From: Candidatus Iainarchaeum sp.
GTDB taxonomy: Archaea > B1Sed10-29 > WALL01 > JAGHAM01
Direction of reading: 5' to 3'
Length of the DNA: 64,000 bases
Assembly (NCBI GenBank): GCA_021161465.1
Contig: JAGHAM010000036.1
Location: 25,654-89,653 of the forward strand
The notes under the pieces are model-generated. The model did no database searches. It saw only the letters and a program-made list of their open reading frames with translations, and was not told the DNA's origin. The translations under genes were made by a program, and so were the position numbers. Of this stretch, positions 12,744 to 21,903 are shown piece by piece (the first letter of the stretch is position 1; every line of letters begins with the position of its first letter).

Positions 12744-13349
12744 ATGGATACCGGCACCCTAACAGCTAGGCAGCTTGCGCCACTCATAGAGTCAAAACCA
12801 GTGGTTACAATTTGTCTGTCCGGGCGGGATGAACTTTACAACACATTCAAAGAGAACGGTATTTCTGCAGCTTTGAAATCACTTAGGTTCAGGTATGACG
12901 ACTGGGCCGATGGGATGGTTGCAGAGGAAGCTGTCCCCGACGAAGAAATAGATGCAACCACAGGATTCCATGTAGTGAGAAAACCTGGTGGGCTTCTATC
13001 AACCGCAAGACCAATAGAAGAAGATGAGATTGATGTTTTCCTTGCCATGTTGTTGAATCAGCATAAGGATATGTTTGCTTTAAACAAGAACAACCATTTC
13101 ATAGTGTTTCAGGACACGGTCCACACGGGGAAGTCGCTTGAAGCTATGAGAAAAGCCATTTTGTTGAATGGCATCCCAAAGAGTAAGGTGGTGACCGCCG
13201 CATTTAAGTCTAGTATATCGCCGGTGTTCCCTCCAGATGTCATTGGTGGGAGAGCCGTGCTTAGACCACCAAAACAGAAAAAGGATAGACAGTGGATAAG
13301 GGTTGACCACCGTGGAAGGGGCTTTGTTCTGAACGTGCCAATGCCATAG
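12744..13349 (+). CDS. Phosphoribosyltransferase-like protein, function unknown
   Basis: About 201 residues. I do not recognise the family with confidence. The segment FIVFQDTVHTGKSLEAM resembles the PRPP-binding loop of type I phosphoribosyltransferases (two acidic/amide positions, then TGxS/T), and the strand before it fits. The hood and other PRTase features are not obvious. Start ATG at 12744 or GTG at 12735. It lies 13 nt before a dUTPase/dCTP deaminase family gene, so nucleotide metabolism is a reasonable guess. Confidence 0.5.
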   Translation: MDTGTLTARQLAPLIESKPVVTICLSGRDELYNTFKENGISAALKSLRFRYDDWADGMVAEEAVPDEEIDATTGFHVVRKPGGLLSTARPIEEDEIDVFLAMLLNQHKDMFALNKNNHFIVFQDTVHTGKSLEAMRKAILLNGIPKSKVVTAAFKSSISPVFPPDVIGGRAVLRPPKQKKDRQWIRVDHRGRGFVLNVPMP

Positions 13350-13362
13350 GATGTGTTGTCTT

Positions 13363-13866
13363 ATGATTTTAAATGATAGCCAGCTAGCGAAACTGCAAAA
13401 GGCAAAACCACCCTTGATAGAGGACTATATAGATTGGGATAAACAGTTGCAGCCGAACGGGTTTGATATCACGGTTAAAGAAGTCCATCGGTTGCTGGGA
13501 CCCGGGCAGGTGGATTTCTCGAATGAGGAGAGAGAGCTTCCAAAGACAGAAGCTATGGGATTCAAGGATGGCTGGCTTGAGCTTCCTCCTGGCGCGTACA
13601 AAATACGGACAAATGAATATGTGAATATACCCAATGATGTGGTTGCATTCGCACAAACCAGGTCAACACTGCTTAGGATGGGCGCGTTTACGGTTCATGC
13701 TGTTTGGGACGCAGGGTTTCATGGAAGAAGCGAGTTCCTGCTTGTGGTGCAGAATAAGCACGGGATACGTTTAAAGAAAAACGCGAGAATAGCCCAGCTG
13801 GTTTTTGTGCGCCTTGGAACCAAACCAGACAAAGTTTACTTTGGTGTTTACAAGGGCATGAAATAG
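13363..13866 (+). CDS. dUTPase / dCTP deaminase family protein
   Basis: Trimeric beta-barrel nucleotidohydrolase family, 167 residues from the ATG at 13363 (MILNDSQL, like the usual Dcd start MILSD). The core is visible: QPNGFDITVKEV early, then RSTLLRMGAFTVHAVWDAGFHG with the conserved Arg-Ser and Asp, then ARIAQLVFVRL. Archaeal members may be dUTPases, dCTP deaminases or bifunctional, and I cannot decide which. It keeps dUTP out of DNA and feeds dUMP to ThyX (22738). Confidence 0.88.
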   Translation: MILNDSQLAKLQKAKPPLIEDYIDWDKQLQPNGFDITVKEVHRLLGPGQVDFSNEERELPKTEAMGFKDGWLELPPGAYKIRTNEYVNIPNDVVAFAQTRSTLLRMGAFTVHAVWDAGFHGRSEFLLVVQNKHGIRLKKNARIAQLVFVRLGTKPDKVYFGVYKGMK

Positions 13867-13941
13867 CTCTTTTGTGGATGGGTCTCATAATTGTTGAATG
13901 GCTTTTTGGGAATTTTCTATTCTCATTTACGCACAACTAAT

Positions 13942-14187
13942 TTAATACTCCTTGTCCTCTATCAACCCGTGTTTTATAAGTTCCTTCCTTATATCCCTGT
14001 GTCCAGATAGCTTTCTTATCACTTCTTCTCTTATCTTCAATCCTTCTGGAAGGCTACTTAAATGTTTTAGTACTCCCTTACGCTCAACTTCTTTCATTCC
14101 CAGGAACTCTGCGTTCACGTAACCCCCTGAGGTTCCTGCCCATCTCTTCACGATTTCTTTTGGTTCTTCCCTTGGTGCCATGAGCAT
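13942..14187 (-). CDS. Small hypothetical protein
   Basis: 81 residues (79 from the second ATG at 14181), charged, with no membrane segment and no family I recognise. Helix-rich C-terminal half (LSSLPEGLKIREEVIRKLSG). A TATA-like GTTTTATTAAC on the minus strand at about 14205-14215 lies the right distance upstream for a leaderless transcript, which supports a real gene. It is between the dUTPase-family gene and radA. Confidence 0.6.
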   Translation of the reverse strand: MLMAPREEPKEIVKRWAGTSGGYVNAEFLGMKEVERKGVLKHLSSLPEGLKIREEVIRKLSGHRDIRKELIKHGLIEDKEY

Positions 14188-14279
14188 TCAGTCTCAGATT
14201 GTGTTAATAAAACTTTCTGTGTGCTGTCGCTTAAAAGCGTCTTTGTGTTTTAGTCCAACTAAGCACTTGTTCCAAAGCT

Positions 14280-15224
14280 TTAAACATCCTCAATACCGTT
14301 TTCAGTGACGCGGAATATACATTCTCCCTCTGGAAGACACGGACTATCTACAAGCCTTGCTATACGCTTATCCTCTTTACTCTTGCGCAGATAAACTCTA
14401 TATGCACTTGCATGCCCAACTATGTGACCCCCTATGGGTGTAGTTGGGTCCCCAAACAGCAGTCCAGGGTTTGCCATGACCTGGTTGGTTACAAGGATAG
14501 CAAGGTTGTTCAGGTCAGCCAGCTTCCTGAGAGTGTGCATGTGCCTGTTCAGCTTCTGTTGCCTGCCAGCAAGCGCGCCTCTGCCAACGTATTCAGCCCT
14601 AAATAACCCTGTTAGTGAGTCAACTATAATTAGTTTTACATTATTCTCCGTTATCAGGTCTTCAGCTTTCTCAACCAATAGCATCTGGTGGTCAGAACTG
14701 AAGGCCCTGCCAACAAAAACATTATCTAGTGCCTCGTCTTCATCCAAACCAACTGCTTTTGCCATCTGGGCGACACGCTCTGGTCTGAATGTACCTTCAG
14801 TGTCTATGTATAGTGTGCTCCCACCCAAGCCACCTTTTTCAACTGGCAGCTGTACATTTACAGATAACTGAAATGCAAGTTGAGTCTTCCCAACACCAAA
14901 ACGCGAGTAAAGTTCAGTAATTGTTCTGGTTTCAATCCCTCCTCCAACAAGTGCGTCCAGCTGCTTTGAGCCGGTTGTTATCTTGCCAACCTCAGCCCGC
15001 TTTTTCAACAGTTCCCCAGCAGTTTCAAAGCCCATGTCCATGGCGTTTCTCGCGGAATTTATTAATTTTTTTGCTGCACTCTCCCCCATACCTGTTGCAT
15101 CAACCAGCTCTCCAGTGGAGGCTACTGCTATAGATTCAACACTTTTAAAACCGCTTTCCCTAAGCTTCTCTGCCGTTGTTGACCCAACACCCGGCAAATC
15201 TTCAAGTTCTTTAACATCTCCCAT
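14280..15224 (-). CDS. radA: DNA repair and recombination protein RadA
   Basis: Archaeal Rad51/RecA-family recombinase that forms filaments on ssDNA. It has 314 residues from the ATG at 15224, preceded by GGGTGA at 5 nt. The N-terminal helix-hairpin-helix domain ([18 protein letters not shown]) is followed by Walker [12 protein letters not shown] and Walker [13 protein letters not shown]; the L2-like segment is near [14 protein letters not shown]. The RBS includes the RPA stop codon, so RPA-radA are an overlapping operon. Confidence 0.97.
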   Translation of the reverse strand: MGDVKELEDLPGVGSTTAEKLRESGFKSVESIAVASTGELVDATGMGESAAKKLINSARNAMDMGFETAGELLKKRAEVGKITTGSKQLDALVGGGIETRTITELYSRFGVGKTQLAFQLSVNVQLPVEKGGLGGSTLYIDTEGTFRPERVAQMAKAVGLDEDEALDNVFVGRAFSSDHQMLLVEKAEDLITENNVKLIIVDSLTGLFRAEYVGRGALAGRQQKLNRHMHTLRKLADLNNLAILVTNQVMANPGLLFGDPTTPIGGHIVGHASAYRVYLRKSKEDKRIARLVDSPCLPEGECIFRVTENGIEDV

Positions 15225-15229
15225 TTTAT

Positions 15230-16474
15230 TCACCCTTTTAGTTCCTTATCCAGGTTAACATCCTCTATCTCCCTAACCACAAATTCCTTTCGGCCGAATC
15301 GCTGGTTCTCCTTAACCTGACCCCTGAATATCTTTTCTTCACCAAGGATTTTATTTGTATCATAATTCTCAATGCTTTTTGGCTCATCCCTTTTGATACC
15401 AAGAAGCTGTTCGGCTATGTCCCTGTAAAACACACCTTTTATAACACCTGTGCCGTCGTCCAGTTCGCAGTTTAGTATGGCTGTAGTTATCGATTCAACA
15501 CCACATTCAGGACATTTGCCACTAACCCTTTTCCCGCATTTTGGACAAACCTCAAGTGGCACTGGCTTATACGCTTGGACTATGACTGCTTTTATCTCTT
15601 TGTATTTGTCTCCGACTTGCAATTCTTTTATTTTAACCCGCTCTGATGTGCTGACGTCCGGTAGCTCTGGAGCCCCATCTGGGTTCACTTCTATCCTACC
15701 TTTCCACCCAAGGTTGAGTTCTAATGCTCCCCTGTTCATCTTAACATACGCACCCTCGGCCCTTATGATGTCGCCAGCATGTAGCTTCTCCGACCAGTCT
15801 GCTTGTTTGTCCCATAGAACCAGTCTTGCATCCGTACCATCAGATACGATTATGCTTGCCAGTTGGCCCTTCCTGTTGTTGGTGCTAAATTCTCTCTTTG
15901 GGAACACTCTCCTAACTCTTGCAAAGAAATTAACATTCTTCTGACCTTCAGCAAGGGCAGAGAGCTTAATGTAGTTGAGTTCTGGTTTGCTTTTGAATAC
16001 TATTTGTGACGAACGGCCATAGCTGAGCTCCAATTCATTCCTTTTGCGAACCATTAAGTTTCTGAGCTCCAGCCTGCTACCCTCTCTAGCTTCATCAAGC
16101 AGCTTACAGTCATCGTTCCAGAAACTTACTCTTACTGACCCAGAGGCATCAGACACAATCAGACTTCCTACTTTCTTGTTTTTTGCCCATTCCCTTGCGG
16201 GAAACACGGTCTTTACCTCACCGCTTATACTTGCTGTTCTAAGGGTTTCATCTAGCTCGCCTATTGGCGTCAGTTTCACGTCCTCTTTTATATCCAGCTC
16301 AACACCGAGGTCCTTGGCTATAGAATATGCAGCCCCAGCACGTGTGAGCAATCCACCGTATTCTTCCTGCTTCTTTTCTATCTCTTTAGCGAGCTGCTCT
16401 TTGGACAGGCTAGTTTTAGCTAGTATTTTTTCCTCCAAACCTTCTTCATTGTCTAATATCTCCGAGACCATCAT
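15230..16474 (-). CDS. Replication protein A, OB-fold/zinc-finger ssDNA-binding protein
   Basis: 414 residues. An N-terminal helical region (1-70) is followed by at least two OB folds ([18 protein letters not shown] and [16 protein letters not shown] mark equivalent strands) and a C-terminal zinc finger [16 protein letters not shown] before a third OB-like region. This matches euryarchaeal RPA. Start 16474 (or ATG 16471) lies about 25 nt from GCTATAAAAATAGC, so the transcript is probably leaderless. Cotranscribed with radA, as its partner in recombination. Confidence 0.93.
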   Translation of the reverse strand: MMVSEILDNEEGLEEKILAKTSLSKEQLAKEIEKKQEEYGGLLTRAGAAYSIAKDLGVELDIKEDVKLTPIGELDETLRTASISGEVKTVFPAREWAKNKKVGSLIVSDASGSVRVSFWNDDCKLLDEAREGSRLELRNLMVRKRNELELSYGRSSQIVFKSKPELNYIKLSALAEGQKNVNFFARVRRVFPKREFSTNNRKGQLASIIVSDGTDARLVLWDKQADWSEKLHAGDIIRAEGAYVKMNRGALELNLGWKGRIEVNPDGAPELPDVSTSERVKIKELQVGDKYKEIKAVIVQAYKPVPLEVCPKCGKRVSGKCPECGVESITTAILNCELDDGTGVIKGVFYRDIAEQLLGIKRDEPKSIENYDTNKILGEEKIFRGQVKENQRFGRKEFVVREIEDVNLDKELKG

Positions 16475-16553
16475 TTAGCTTATATGCCAAGCTATTTTTA
16501 TAGCAACCCGCTAAACATTTCCGAGATTTTTTGTAAATTTTTATCAGAAAATT

Positions 16554-16566
16554 TTTTTAATAAGGT
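16554..16566 (+). promoter_or_regulatory. TATA box for the 16584 RNA and small HTH gene
   Basis: TTTTTTAATAAGG. At normal archaeal spacing it places the transcript start near 16584, exactly where the GC-rich stem of the next feature begins. Confidence 0.45.
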
Positions 16567-16583
16567 TGCACCATAATAGTTCC

Positions 16584-16644
16584 GGAGGGTGCTTTCGTTT
16601 TTTAAAACCGAACCTACCAAGAGTTCCAAAAAGGGGCGCCCTCC
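16584..16644 (+). ncRNA. Candidate structured RNA or structured 5' leader
   Basis: The ends pair: GGAGGGTGC (16584-16592) with GCGCCCTCC (16636-16644), 9 bp with one G-T. Inside is a second hairpin, TTCGTTTT against AAAACCGAA with one bulged C. The stem starts at the predicted transcript start. It could be a free RNA of about 61 nt or the leader of the small gene at 16664. I do not recognise the fold. Confidence 0.4.
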
Positions 16645-16663
16645 TATTTTGTGGGGTGCGAGC

Positions 16664-16816
16664 ATGAGAAAAGACATAAGTAAAGTTATTGATAGTTATA
16701 GGAAGGGGGATATAAGCTTATTCGAGGCTTCTAGGATTGTTGATATGCATCCAAGTGAATTCCTGGAATTATTGGTGAGAAGAAATAAGGTTGAAGTTGC
16801 TTACAGTTCATTTTAG
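16664..16816 (+). CDS. Small HTH-like protein, UPF0175-type
   Basis: 50 residues from the ATG at 16664, preceded by GGGGTG at 5 nt. The sequence SYRKGDISLFEASRIVDMHP followed by SEFLELL has the pattern of UPF0175 proteins (growth of a short helix, then a helix-turn-helix with an EFLELL end), often described as antitoxin-like. No toxin partner is adjacent. The last bases overlap the convergent PRC-barrel gene by 9 nt. Confidence 0.6.
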   Translation: MRKDISKVIDSYRKGDISLFEASRIVDMHPSEFLELLVRRNKVEVAYSSF

Positions 16817-17071
16817 TAGGGTTTCATCAACAACAATTACGTCGCTAACGGCGAAAACCGCTTTGAACGGTATTGCAACGAAGTCATCCTCAGTTCTGGG
16901 TAAATTCTTGGCTGTTTTGCTCTCCTCAGCTGGTTCAACAAGGAAAGTTTCGAGAACACCAGTGTGTTCATCGAATTGAATATCACTAAGCCTGCCAATC
17001 TCTTCTCCTTTGTTTGTTATAACTCGCTTCCCTCCTAATTGTTTTGCAATAGCGAATTTCCTCGTAGCCAT
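16808..17071 (-). CDS. PRC-barrel domain protein
   Basis: 87 residues, one PRC-barrel: KQLGGKRVITNKGEEIGRLSD then FDEHTGVLETFLVEP then FVAIPFKAVFAVSDVIVVDE. Single-domain PRC-barrel proteins of this size are widespread in archaea with no firm role; RNA metabolism and cell division links have been described for relatives. Monocistronic, downstream of a weak TATA-like stretch. Confidence 0.85.
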   Translation of the reverse strand: MATRKFAIAKQLGGKRVITNKGEEIGRLSDIQFDEHTGVLETFLVEPAEESKTAKNLPRTEDDFVAIPFKAVFAVSDVIVVDETLLK

Positions 17072-17094
17072 TTAAATCACTGGTTTCAATTACT

Positions 17095-18813
17095 CTAAAA
17101 GCCTATAAAAGCTTTTCGCTGGTTCTTGATGAAGAATACACCCACTGATATCAAAAGGAGTACAAACATTAAGACTAATGGATTCGGGTATTCATCAGCC
17201 ATATACTCTTCTCTTCCTTCAACAGAAACCTCAGTAATAGTGGAGTTCAGTACAGAGCTACCCAACTTATCATAAAGTGTTGTGTTAATGGTATATCTTC
17301 CAGGGATTGTAGGCTTCCACTCAAACAACTCCTTTCTCATCTTTTTTCCAGGTAATACCTTCTCAATTGAGGACTGAGAATAAACCACTTGCTTATTTTC
17401 ATCTGTTATCACAATAGTTAGGTTGTAAGAAGTGCTTTGGCTCTCCCCCCTATTTTTTACTGTTACTACACTCTTAGTTTTTACTCCTGTTATAAATGGC
17501 TTCACGAGTTCAACATTTTCTACAACTAGGTTTGCTTGAGTGCCTCCATGTGGGTGTACGTGTAGTAAAGAAGTGTCAACATCTTGAGAACCCTCAGGAT
17601 TCGTAACGGTTAACTGGAGGTTGTAATCTCCAACATCGGGGCAAATCAAGGGAGACTTTGCACCAGTTAAAGGTAGAGTCCAAGAACCATTAGTAACGGT
17701 CCAAGAGTAGGTCAAAGAGTGGCAGATTCCGCCTCCAGGACAGTAATTTGCGTCAGTTGAGCCGGTACCATCTAATTCTACATTCTCTCCACGAATACAT
17801 TCGTAGGGCCCATTTGCATCTGCAACTGGCCTTGAACCGCACGTACAGTCTGCTTTACACAAGCCTGGGCAGACCGAATCATCGTTGCCATCACACTCTT
17901 CTCCACAGTTCCTCTTTCCATCACCACAATGATTAGGACAACTGCTGCAGTAGAGTGAGCCCGTAAAGTACCTACTTGTGCATTTTGAAGAGTAACAGCC
18001 TTTTCTTACGAACCTTTGGTTGTTATAATCACAGTGACTTTTGGTATTGCATAATTTGTAGTTGCACCACTCTACACAAGAGTCTGAATCGCAATCTTTA
18101 CATTCCTGTAGGGTGCTGCCTAAACATCTCAGCTCTCCAGCATTACACTCATCCGTACAGACCGGTCCACAATCTTGCGGACATGTTTCCTTGGTTTCAT
18201 TACAATCACAAAGACCGTTGGGACAGTGTTTACACGTATTACAATACTCTTCTCCATGGATGACCCTCCCAATTACCACAACCCCATTCACAGTGTTGAA
18301 TCTACAATAATCATCATAACAATGGTAACATAGGAGTGCCTGATTCTTACAAGTTAAAGCACAGCATCCCTCTACACATTCTGCTCCTTTACATTTGTTT
18401 TCTCCAACACAGGATGAAAAATTAGAATATGTTGACCAAGAAACACCGCTGCAGTACCCAAGGAGTCCTCTTTCGTTTCCGCATGCGTACCTCCTGTGGA
18501 CATATCTATCTGCATGAAGGCAGGACCCTACACATTCCCTTCCCGCATAAGTATCCGATGATGGATGGCACGGACCAGCAACACATTCCGGGCTGCCGTT
18601 GATCATCTCGCAATGACTATCAGCTCCTGTGCAATACCCACTACAGTACCCGTCTATATCACAACTCTCTCCAGGTTTACAATCGGCATCTGTCTGGCAC
18701 TTTTGTGAAGTTATGTACAAGCACTCAGTGTCACAACAATTGTGGCACAAGTGAGAAAAAGAAAAAGGAACAAAGAGTAGATAACATAATAGGAAAACAA
18801 AAAGCTTCTTCAT
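17095..18813 (-). CDS. Secreted Cys-rich membrane-anchored protein with PKD and CARDB-like domains
   Basis: 572 residues. Residues 1-20 are a signal peptide (FVFLLCYLLFVPFSFS). About 20-335 contain roughly 55 cysteines in short EGF/furin-like spacings, including CGDGKRNCGEECDGNDD. About 335-420 is a PKD-like domain (GPYECIRGENVELDGTGSTD, YSWTV, GDYNLQLTV). About 425-530 is CARDB-like (LVVENVELVKPFITG, VKNRGESQS). A C-terminal membrane helix (PLVLMFVLLLISVGVFF) anchors it outside the cell. It overlaps the preceding gene as ATGA. No function assigned. Confidence 0.8.
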   Translation of the reverse strand: MKKLFVFLLCYLLFVPFSFSHLCHNCCDTECLYITSQKCQTDADCKPGESCDIDGYCSGYCTGADSHCEMINGSPECVAGPCHPSSDTYAGRECVGSCLHADRYVHRRYACGNERGLLGYCSGVSWSTYSNFSSCVGENKCKGAECVEGCCALTCKNQALLCYHCYDDYCRFNTVNGVVVIGRVIHGEEYCNTCKHCPNGLCDCNETKETCPQDCGPVCTDECNAGELRCLGSTLQECKDCDSDSCVEWCNYKLCNTKSHCDYNNQRFVRKGCYSSKCTSRYFTGSLYCSSCPNHCGDGKRNCGEECDGNDDSVCPGLCKADCTCGSRPVADANGPYECIRGENVELDGTGSTDANYCPGGGICHSLTYSWTVTNGSWTLPLTGAKSPLICPDVGDYNLQLTVTNPEGSQDVDTSLLHVHPHGGTQANLVVENVELVKPFITGVKTKSVVTVKNRGESQSTSYNLTIVITDENKQVVYSQSSIEKVLPGKKMRKELFEWKPTIPGRYTINTTLYDKLGSSVLNSTITEVSVEGREEYMADEYPNPLVLMFVLLLISVGVFFIKNQRKAFIGF

Positions 18814-19529
18814 TTGTTCCCCTCACTCAAACTGATTTTAACATGGTTCTTCTCAATGGAATCAATTTTCAATGAGTGCTGTTTATCTAACTCACATACT
18901 TTTGAAAGGTCTAGTGTTGAACCATTCAATAGAGCATAAAACGAGAAATTCCCATGGCAAGAAACACCAAGGATAACCATATTTTTAGAACGATCCACAT
19001 TTTCAACAATGATTTTAACATCTGTTTCTTTTATATGAAGACAAGTGGTCTCATTGAGGGTCAGATTGCCATGGCTCTTCTCACTGCATGGGTCAGTCAA
19101 TAGGAGGAGTACTTTGTCACTAGAGATTTCCGACACATTCACATCTAGGAATAACACCCTATGTTTTCCCTCAGGCAATTGTCTAACTGTTGAGTAGCCA
19201 CCTACAGACCATACAAAATTCATAAGAGCGGGATTTCCAGCTCTCTCTAAGTCAATCTCATATTTATCAATTTCAGCACTCTGACCTCTGCAAAGATAAA
19301 ATTTTTTATCGAAATGAGCCTGAACAACAGGTGGAGGGTTGAAACAAATGCACTCTTCTTCAGGGAAGTCTTGCGGACAGTTGCTGCAGTTTTCTCCGTC
19401 ATCTACTTTTCCATTACCACAGGAAAGCAGGTGTTGTTTAGGTATATGTAGGAGATGATAAACTACAAGGCTTAGTATAAGTAAAGAAAAGACAAGAAAA
19501 ATACCAACTAAAATACGAAACTTATCCAT
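18810..19529 (-). CDS. Membrane-anchored protein with a Cys-rich GENC-type motif
   Basis: 239 residues with one N-terminal membrane helix (9-30), then an outside domain starting CGNGKVDDGENCSNCPQDF, the same CGxGxxxxGExC pattern as in the next protein. Several N-glycosylation sequons (NVS, NLT, NET, NFS, NGS) are present. The remainder looks like beta-rich extracellular sequence. Overlaps the Cys-rich gene by 4 nt, so the two likely form one cell-surface unit. Base composition is more AT-rich than the flanking genes. Function unknown. Confidence 0.75.
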   Translation of the reverse strand: MDKFRILVGIFLVFSLLILSLVVYHLLHIPKQHLLSCGNGKVDDGENCSNCPQDFPEEECICFNPPPVVQAHFDKKFYLCRGQSAEIDKYEIDLERAGNPALMNFVWSVGGYSTVRQLPEGKHRVLFLDVNVSEISSDKVLLLLTDPCSEKSHGNLTLNETTCLHIKETDVKIIVENVDRSKNMVILGVSCHGNFSFYALLNGSTLDLSKVCELDKQHSLKIDSIEKNHVKISLSEGNK

Positions 19530-19587
19530 CCATAAGTGACTATTGAGTTTTAGTATATATTTTTAACTATTGCTTACTCTTTAATTT

Positions 19588-20574
19588 ATGAAACTTCATA
19601 AAAATGCTATGATTTCGGAGTCACTTAGGAAGGAGCTTACACATCAGCATTACAGGTTGGCTGGCGCGCATTCGGCAGTAAAGCTATGCCACTGGACTAA
19701 ACATAGCCTTTTGGAAAACCGCTACTGCTACAAACAGAAGTTCTATGGCATCCAGAGCCATCGCTGCCTCCAAATGACCCCTGCAATAGCATGGTGCAAT
19801 CAGAGGTGCCTTTACTGCTGGAGAACGCACAAGCTGGTAACGCCGGATATCAAATGGGATGACCCAGAAACAGTGATAGAGGAAAGTATCAAGGCACAGA
19901 GGGTGCTGCTTACAGGATATTATGGGCTTCTGGATAGGGTTGACAAGGCAAAGCTTGAAGAAGCAATGAATCCAAACCAGGTAGCGATAAGTTTAGCCGG
20001 CGAGCCGACTCTTTACCCGTATCTCAGCGGCCTAATTGAAGCCTTTACCAAGCGCGATTTTAGCACTTTCCTTGTGACAAATGGGCTTAGGCCGCAAGTT
20101 CTAGCAGAGCTAGCTCTGCCAACACAGCTTTATGTCTCCCTGAGCGCGCCGAACGAGGAGATACATAAGAAGCTGAATGTGCCGATGATACCAAACAGCT
20201 GGAAACTGTTGAATGAAACACTTAAGCTTTTTCCATCTCTGGATACCCGAAAAGTCATAAGGATAACCCTTGTTAAAGGCTGGAACGACGTGCATCCAGA
20301 GCTTTATGCCAAGCTGATAAGCAAAGCTAGCCCCGATTTCATCGAGGTTAAGGCGTATATGTTCGTTGGCGATTCAAGGAGGAGAATGACAATAGCTAAC
20401 ATGCCAAGGCATGGGGAAGTTGTTGCTTTCACTAGGCTGCTTGAGAACGAGCTACCAGACTACAAGCTGATAGATGAGAAAGAAGACTCGCGTGTTGTGC
20501 TTTTGAGTAATGGCAGGAAAACTTCCCTGATAGGCGAGGCTGAAAAACATGAGCAAAAAACCAAAGAATATTAG
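19588..20574 (+). CDS. taw1: S-adenosyl-L-methionine-dependent tRNA 4-demethylwyosine synthase (Taw1/TYW1)
   Basis: Radical SAM enzyme that makes the tricyclic base of wyosine at position 37 of tRNA-Phe. The cluster motif CNQRCLYCW is near residue 71, and the three upstream Cys (KLCHW, RYCYK, HRCLQ) fit the second 4Fe-4S site of the family. It has 328 residues, usual for archaeal Taw1, without the flavodoxin domain of yeast TYW1. Its 3' end overlaps the next gene by 26 nt. Confidence 0.95.
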   Translation: MKLHKNAMISESLRKELTHQHYRLAGAHSAVKLCHWTKHSLLENRYCYKQKFYGIQSHRCLQMTPAIAWCNQRCLYCWRTHKLVTPDIKWDDPETVIEESIKAQRVLLTGYYGLLDRVDKAKLEEAMNPNQVAISLAGEPTLYPYLSGLIEAFTKRDFSTFLVTNGLRPQVLAELALPTQLYVSLSAPNEEIHKKLNVPMIPNSWKLLNETLKLFPSLDTRKVIRITLVKGWNDVHPELYAKLISKASPDFIEVKAYMFVGDSRRRMTIANMPRHGEVVAFTRLLENELPDYKLIDEKEDSRVVLLSNGRKTSLIGEAEKHEQKTKEY

Positions 20575-21103
20575 TGAGTTAGTGCACGAGAGCATAGAGG
20601 TTAGGAAGGGTCTAACTAGTGGGAATCATCTATCCTATGTTGTTGTTAAAAAGGAGCCAGAGGGATTTCTTAAAGGCATTGAAAACAAGGAGCTCGAAAG
20701 ACAGGTTGCCAACTACATAAAGGAAAAGAAACTGGGACAAGTTGACATTGAATTTAGGAGAGTGAAGGAGTTGGTTAAAGCCCCCAACCCTAACAAGAGG
20801 CTCACGCCAAGTGAGGTAAGGAGATTAGGGCTTAATGAGGGTGACCTCGTTGCCGAAATAACTGATTTTTTCCCACTTCACGATGTACCTAACGAATACT
20901 ATCATAGACACTTTGAGCATGGGATGCATGTTGGTGACAAGGTGCTTGATAAGATTCTAACCAACTTAAAGGAAAAACACAAAATAAAAGCAGTTTTTGC
21001 AGACACACGGATGGAAAAAATGCAAGGGTTGCTAGAGTCCAGGGGCTTCAAAAGGGGGAGGAAGGGTACTGAGAGGGAACATGTATTTGTGAGGAGATTA
21101 TAA
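20549..21103 (+). CDS. Uncharacterised protein, GNAT-like C-terminus, paralogue of 21180 gene
   Basis: 184 residues. It shares a diverged common plan with the protein at 21180: ISELVHESIEVRKG near the N-terminus, a GFLKGIENKELE block, KEKKLGQVDIEFRRV, and a C-terminal MEKMQGLLESRGFKRGR that resembles the final strand and helix of GNAT acetyltransferases. Whether it binds acetyl-CoA is not clear; I see no R/QxxGxG/A loop. The ATG lies inside taw1 with GAGGCTGA upstream, suggesting coupling to taw1. Confidence 0.65.
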   Translation: MSKKPKNISELVHESIEVRKGLTSGNHLSYVVVKKEPEGFLKGIENKELERQVANYIKEKKLGQVDIEFRRVKELVKAPNPNKRLTPSEVRRLGLNEGDLVAEITDFFPLHDVPNEYYHRHFEHGMHVGDKVLDKILTNLKEKHKIKAVFADTRMEKMQGLLESRGFKRGRKGTEREHVFVRRL

Positions 21104-21179
21104 CCAGACAGAACAATGTGCTTCGTGCCCGGCGTTATTATATACCTAAAAAGCGTAAAAATTATACGGTGTTTTAATC

Positions 21180-21887
21180 ATGGAAAAACCAAGAGGGCGC
21201 GTCCGGGAAAAATTGGGGAAAGCAGGCAGGACCATAAAGAAAATCATAGAGCCTGTCCACTTCGATGAGCCAGTGAATAGTATAGATTCTAGGGCAAAGA
21301 TTGGACAGATTAAAAAGAAACCAAAGAAATACGAATCATTTAGGGAGCTTGTGGAGGATAACATAATAATTAAGAAATCATACCCATCTCACTCTAATAC
21401 ATACCTTAGATTTGATGTTTTCAAGAAGAAGGCCAGCGGAGATTTTGTTAAAGGCGCGTCAGAAAAAAGATTGAAAACTGTTTTGGATAAAATGAAAGTG
21501 CACCTAGGCGAAAAAAAGTTAGGTAGTGTGGGTGTAGAATATGGTCTTTTGTCATCTTTTGGGGATATTATCCACGAGGAAGGAAAGAAAGCTGGATTGG
21601 GGGGTCTGGATAAGGTTGCCAAGATAGACTGGTTCCGCCCGTCACACAGAATCAACAAACTATCCCGCAAGGAGATAATCAGAGAAAAAGTCCTCGATGA
21701 GATAATAAAGTTTATGCGAAATGAGCATGAAATCCGAAGAATTCACATTATAAATCCTCCTGAAGATTTAGTGGAACTTGCTGAGAAAAAAGGCTTTAAG
21801 GAGCTCAAACCAAGCGGAGATGTCCGCATAATGGTCAAGGACTTCAAGAAACGAAAGCAGAAACAAGAGCTGAACTGGTTCCACTAG
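21180..21887 (+). CDS. Uncharacterised protein, paralogue of 20549 gene
   Basis: 235 residues. A basic N-terminal extension (1-55) is followed by the same layout as the neighbour: FRELVEDNIIIKKSY, GDFVKGASEKRLK, GEKKLGSVGVEYGLL, and VELAEKKGFKELKPSG like the GNAT C-terminal motif. The two genes are probably an old tandem duplication. A TATA-like TTATTATATACC lies upstream at about 21130, so it may have its own promoter. Function unknown. Confidence 0.65.
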   Translation: MEKPRGRVREKLGKAGRTIKKIIEPVHFDEPVNSIDSRAKIGQIKKKPKKYESFRELVEDNIIIKKSYPSHSNTYLRFDVFKKKASGDFVKGASEKRLKTVLDKMKVHLGEKKLGSVGVEYGLLSSFGDIIHEEGKKAGLGGLDKVAKIDWFRPSHRINKLSRKEIIREKVLDEIIKFMRNEHEIRRIHIINPPEDLVELAEKKGFKELKPSGDVRIMVKDFKKRKQKQELNWFH

Positions 21888-21903
21888 CTGGGTAATCATA
21901 CAG

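Noticed and set aside
13867-13941. C/D box RNA between the dUTPase-family gene and the small minus-strand gene
   Set aside because: No RTGATGA and CTGA boxes in the right order are present.
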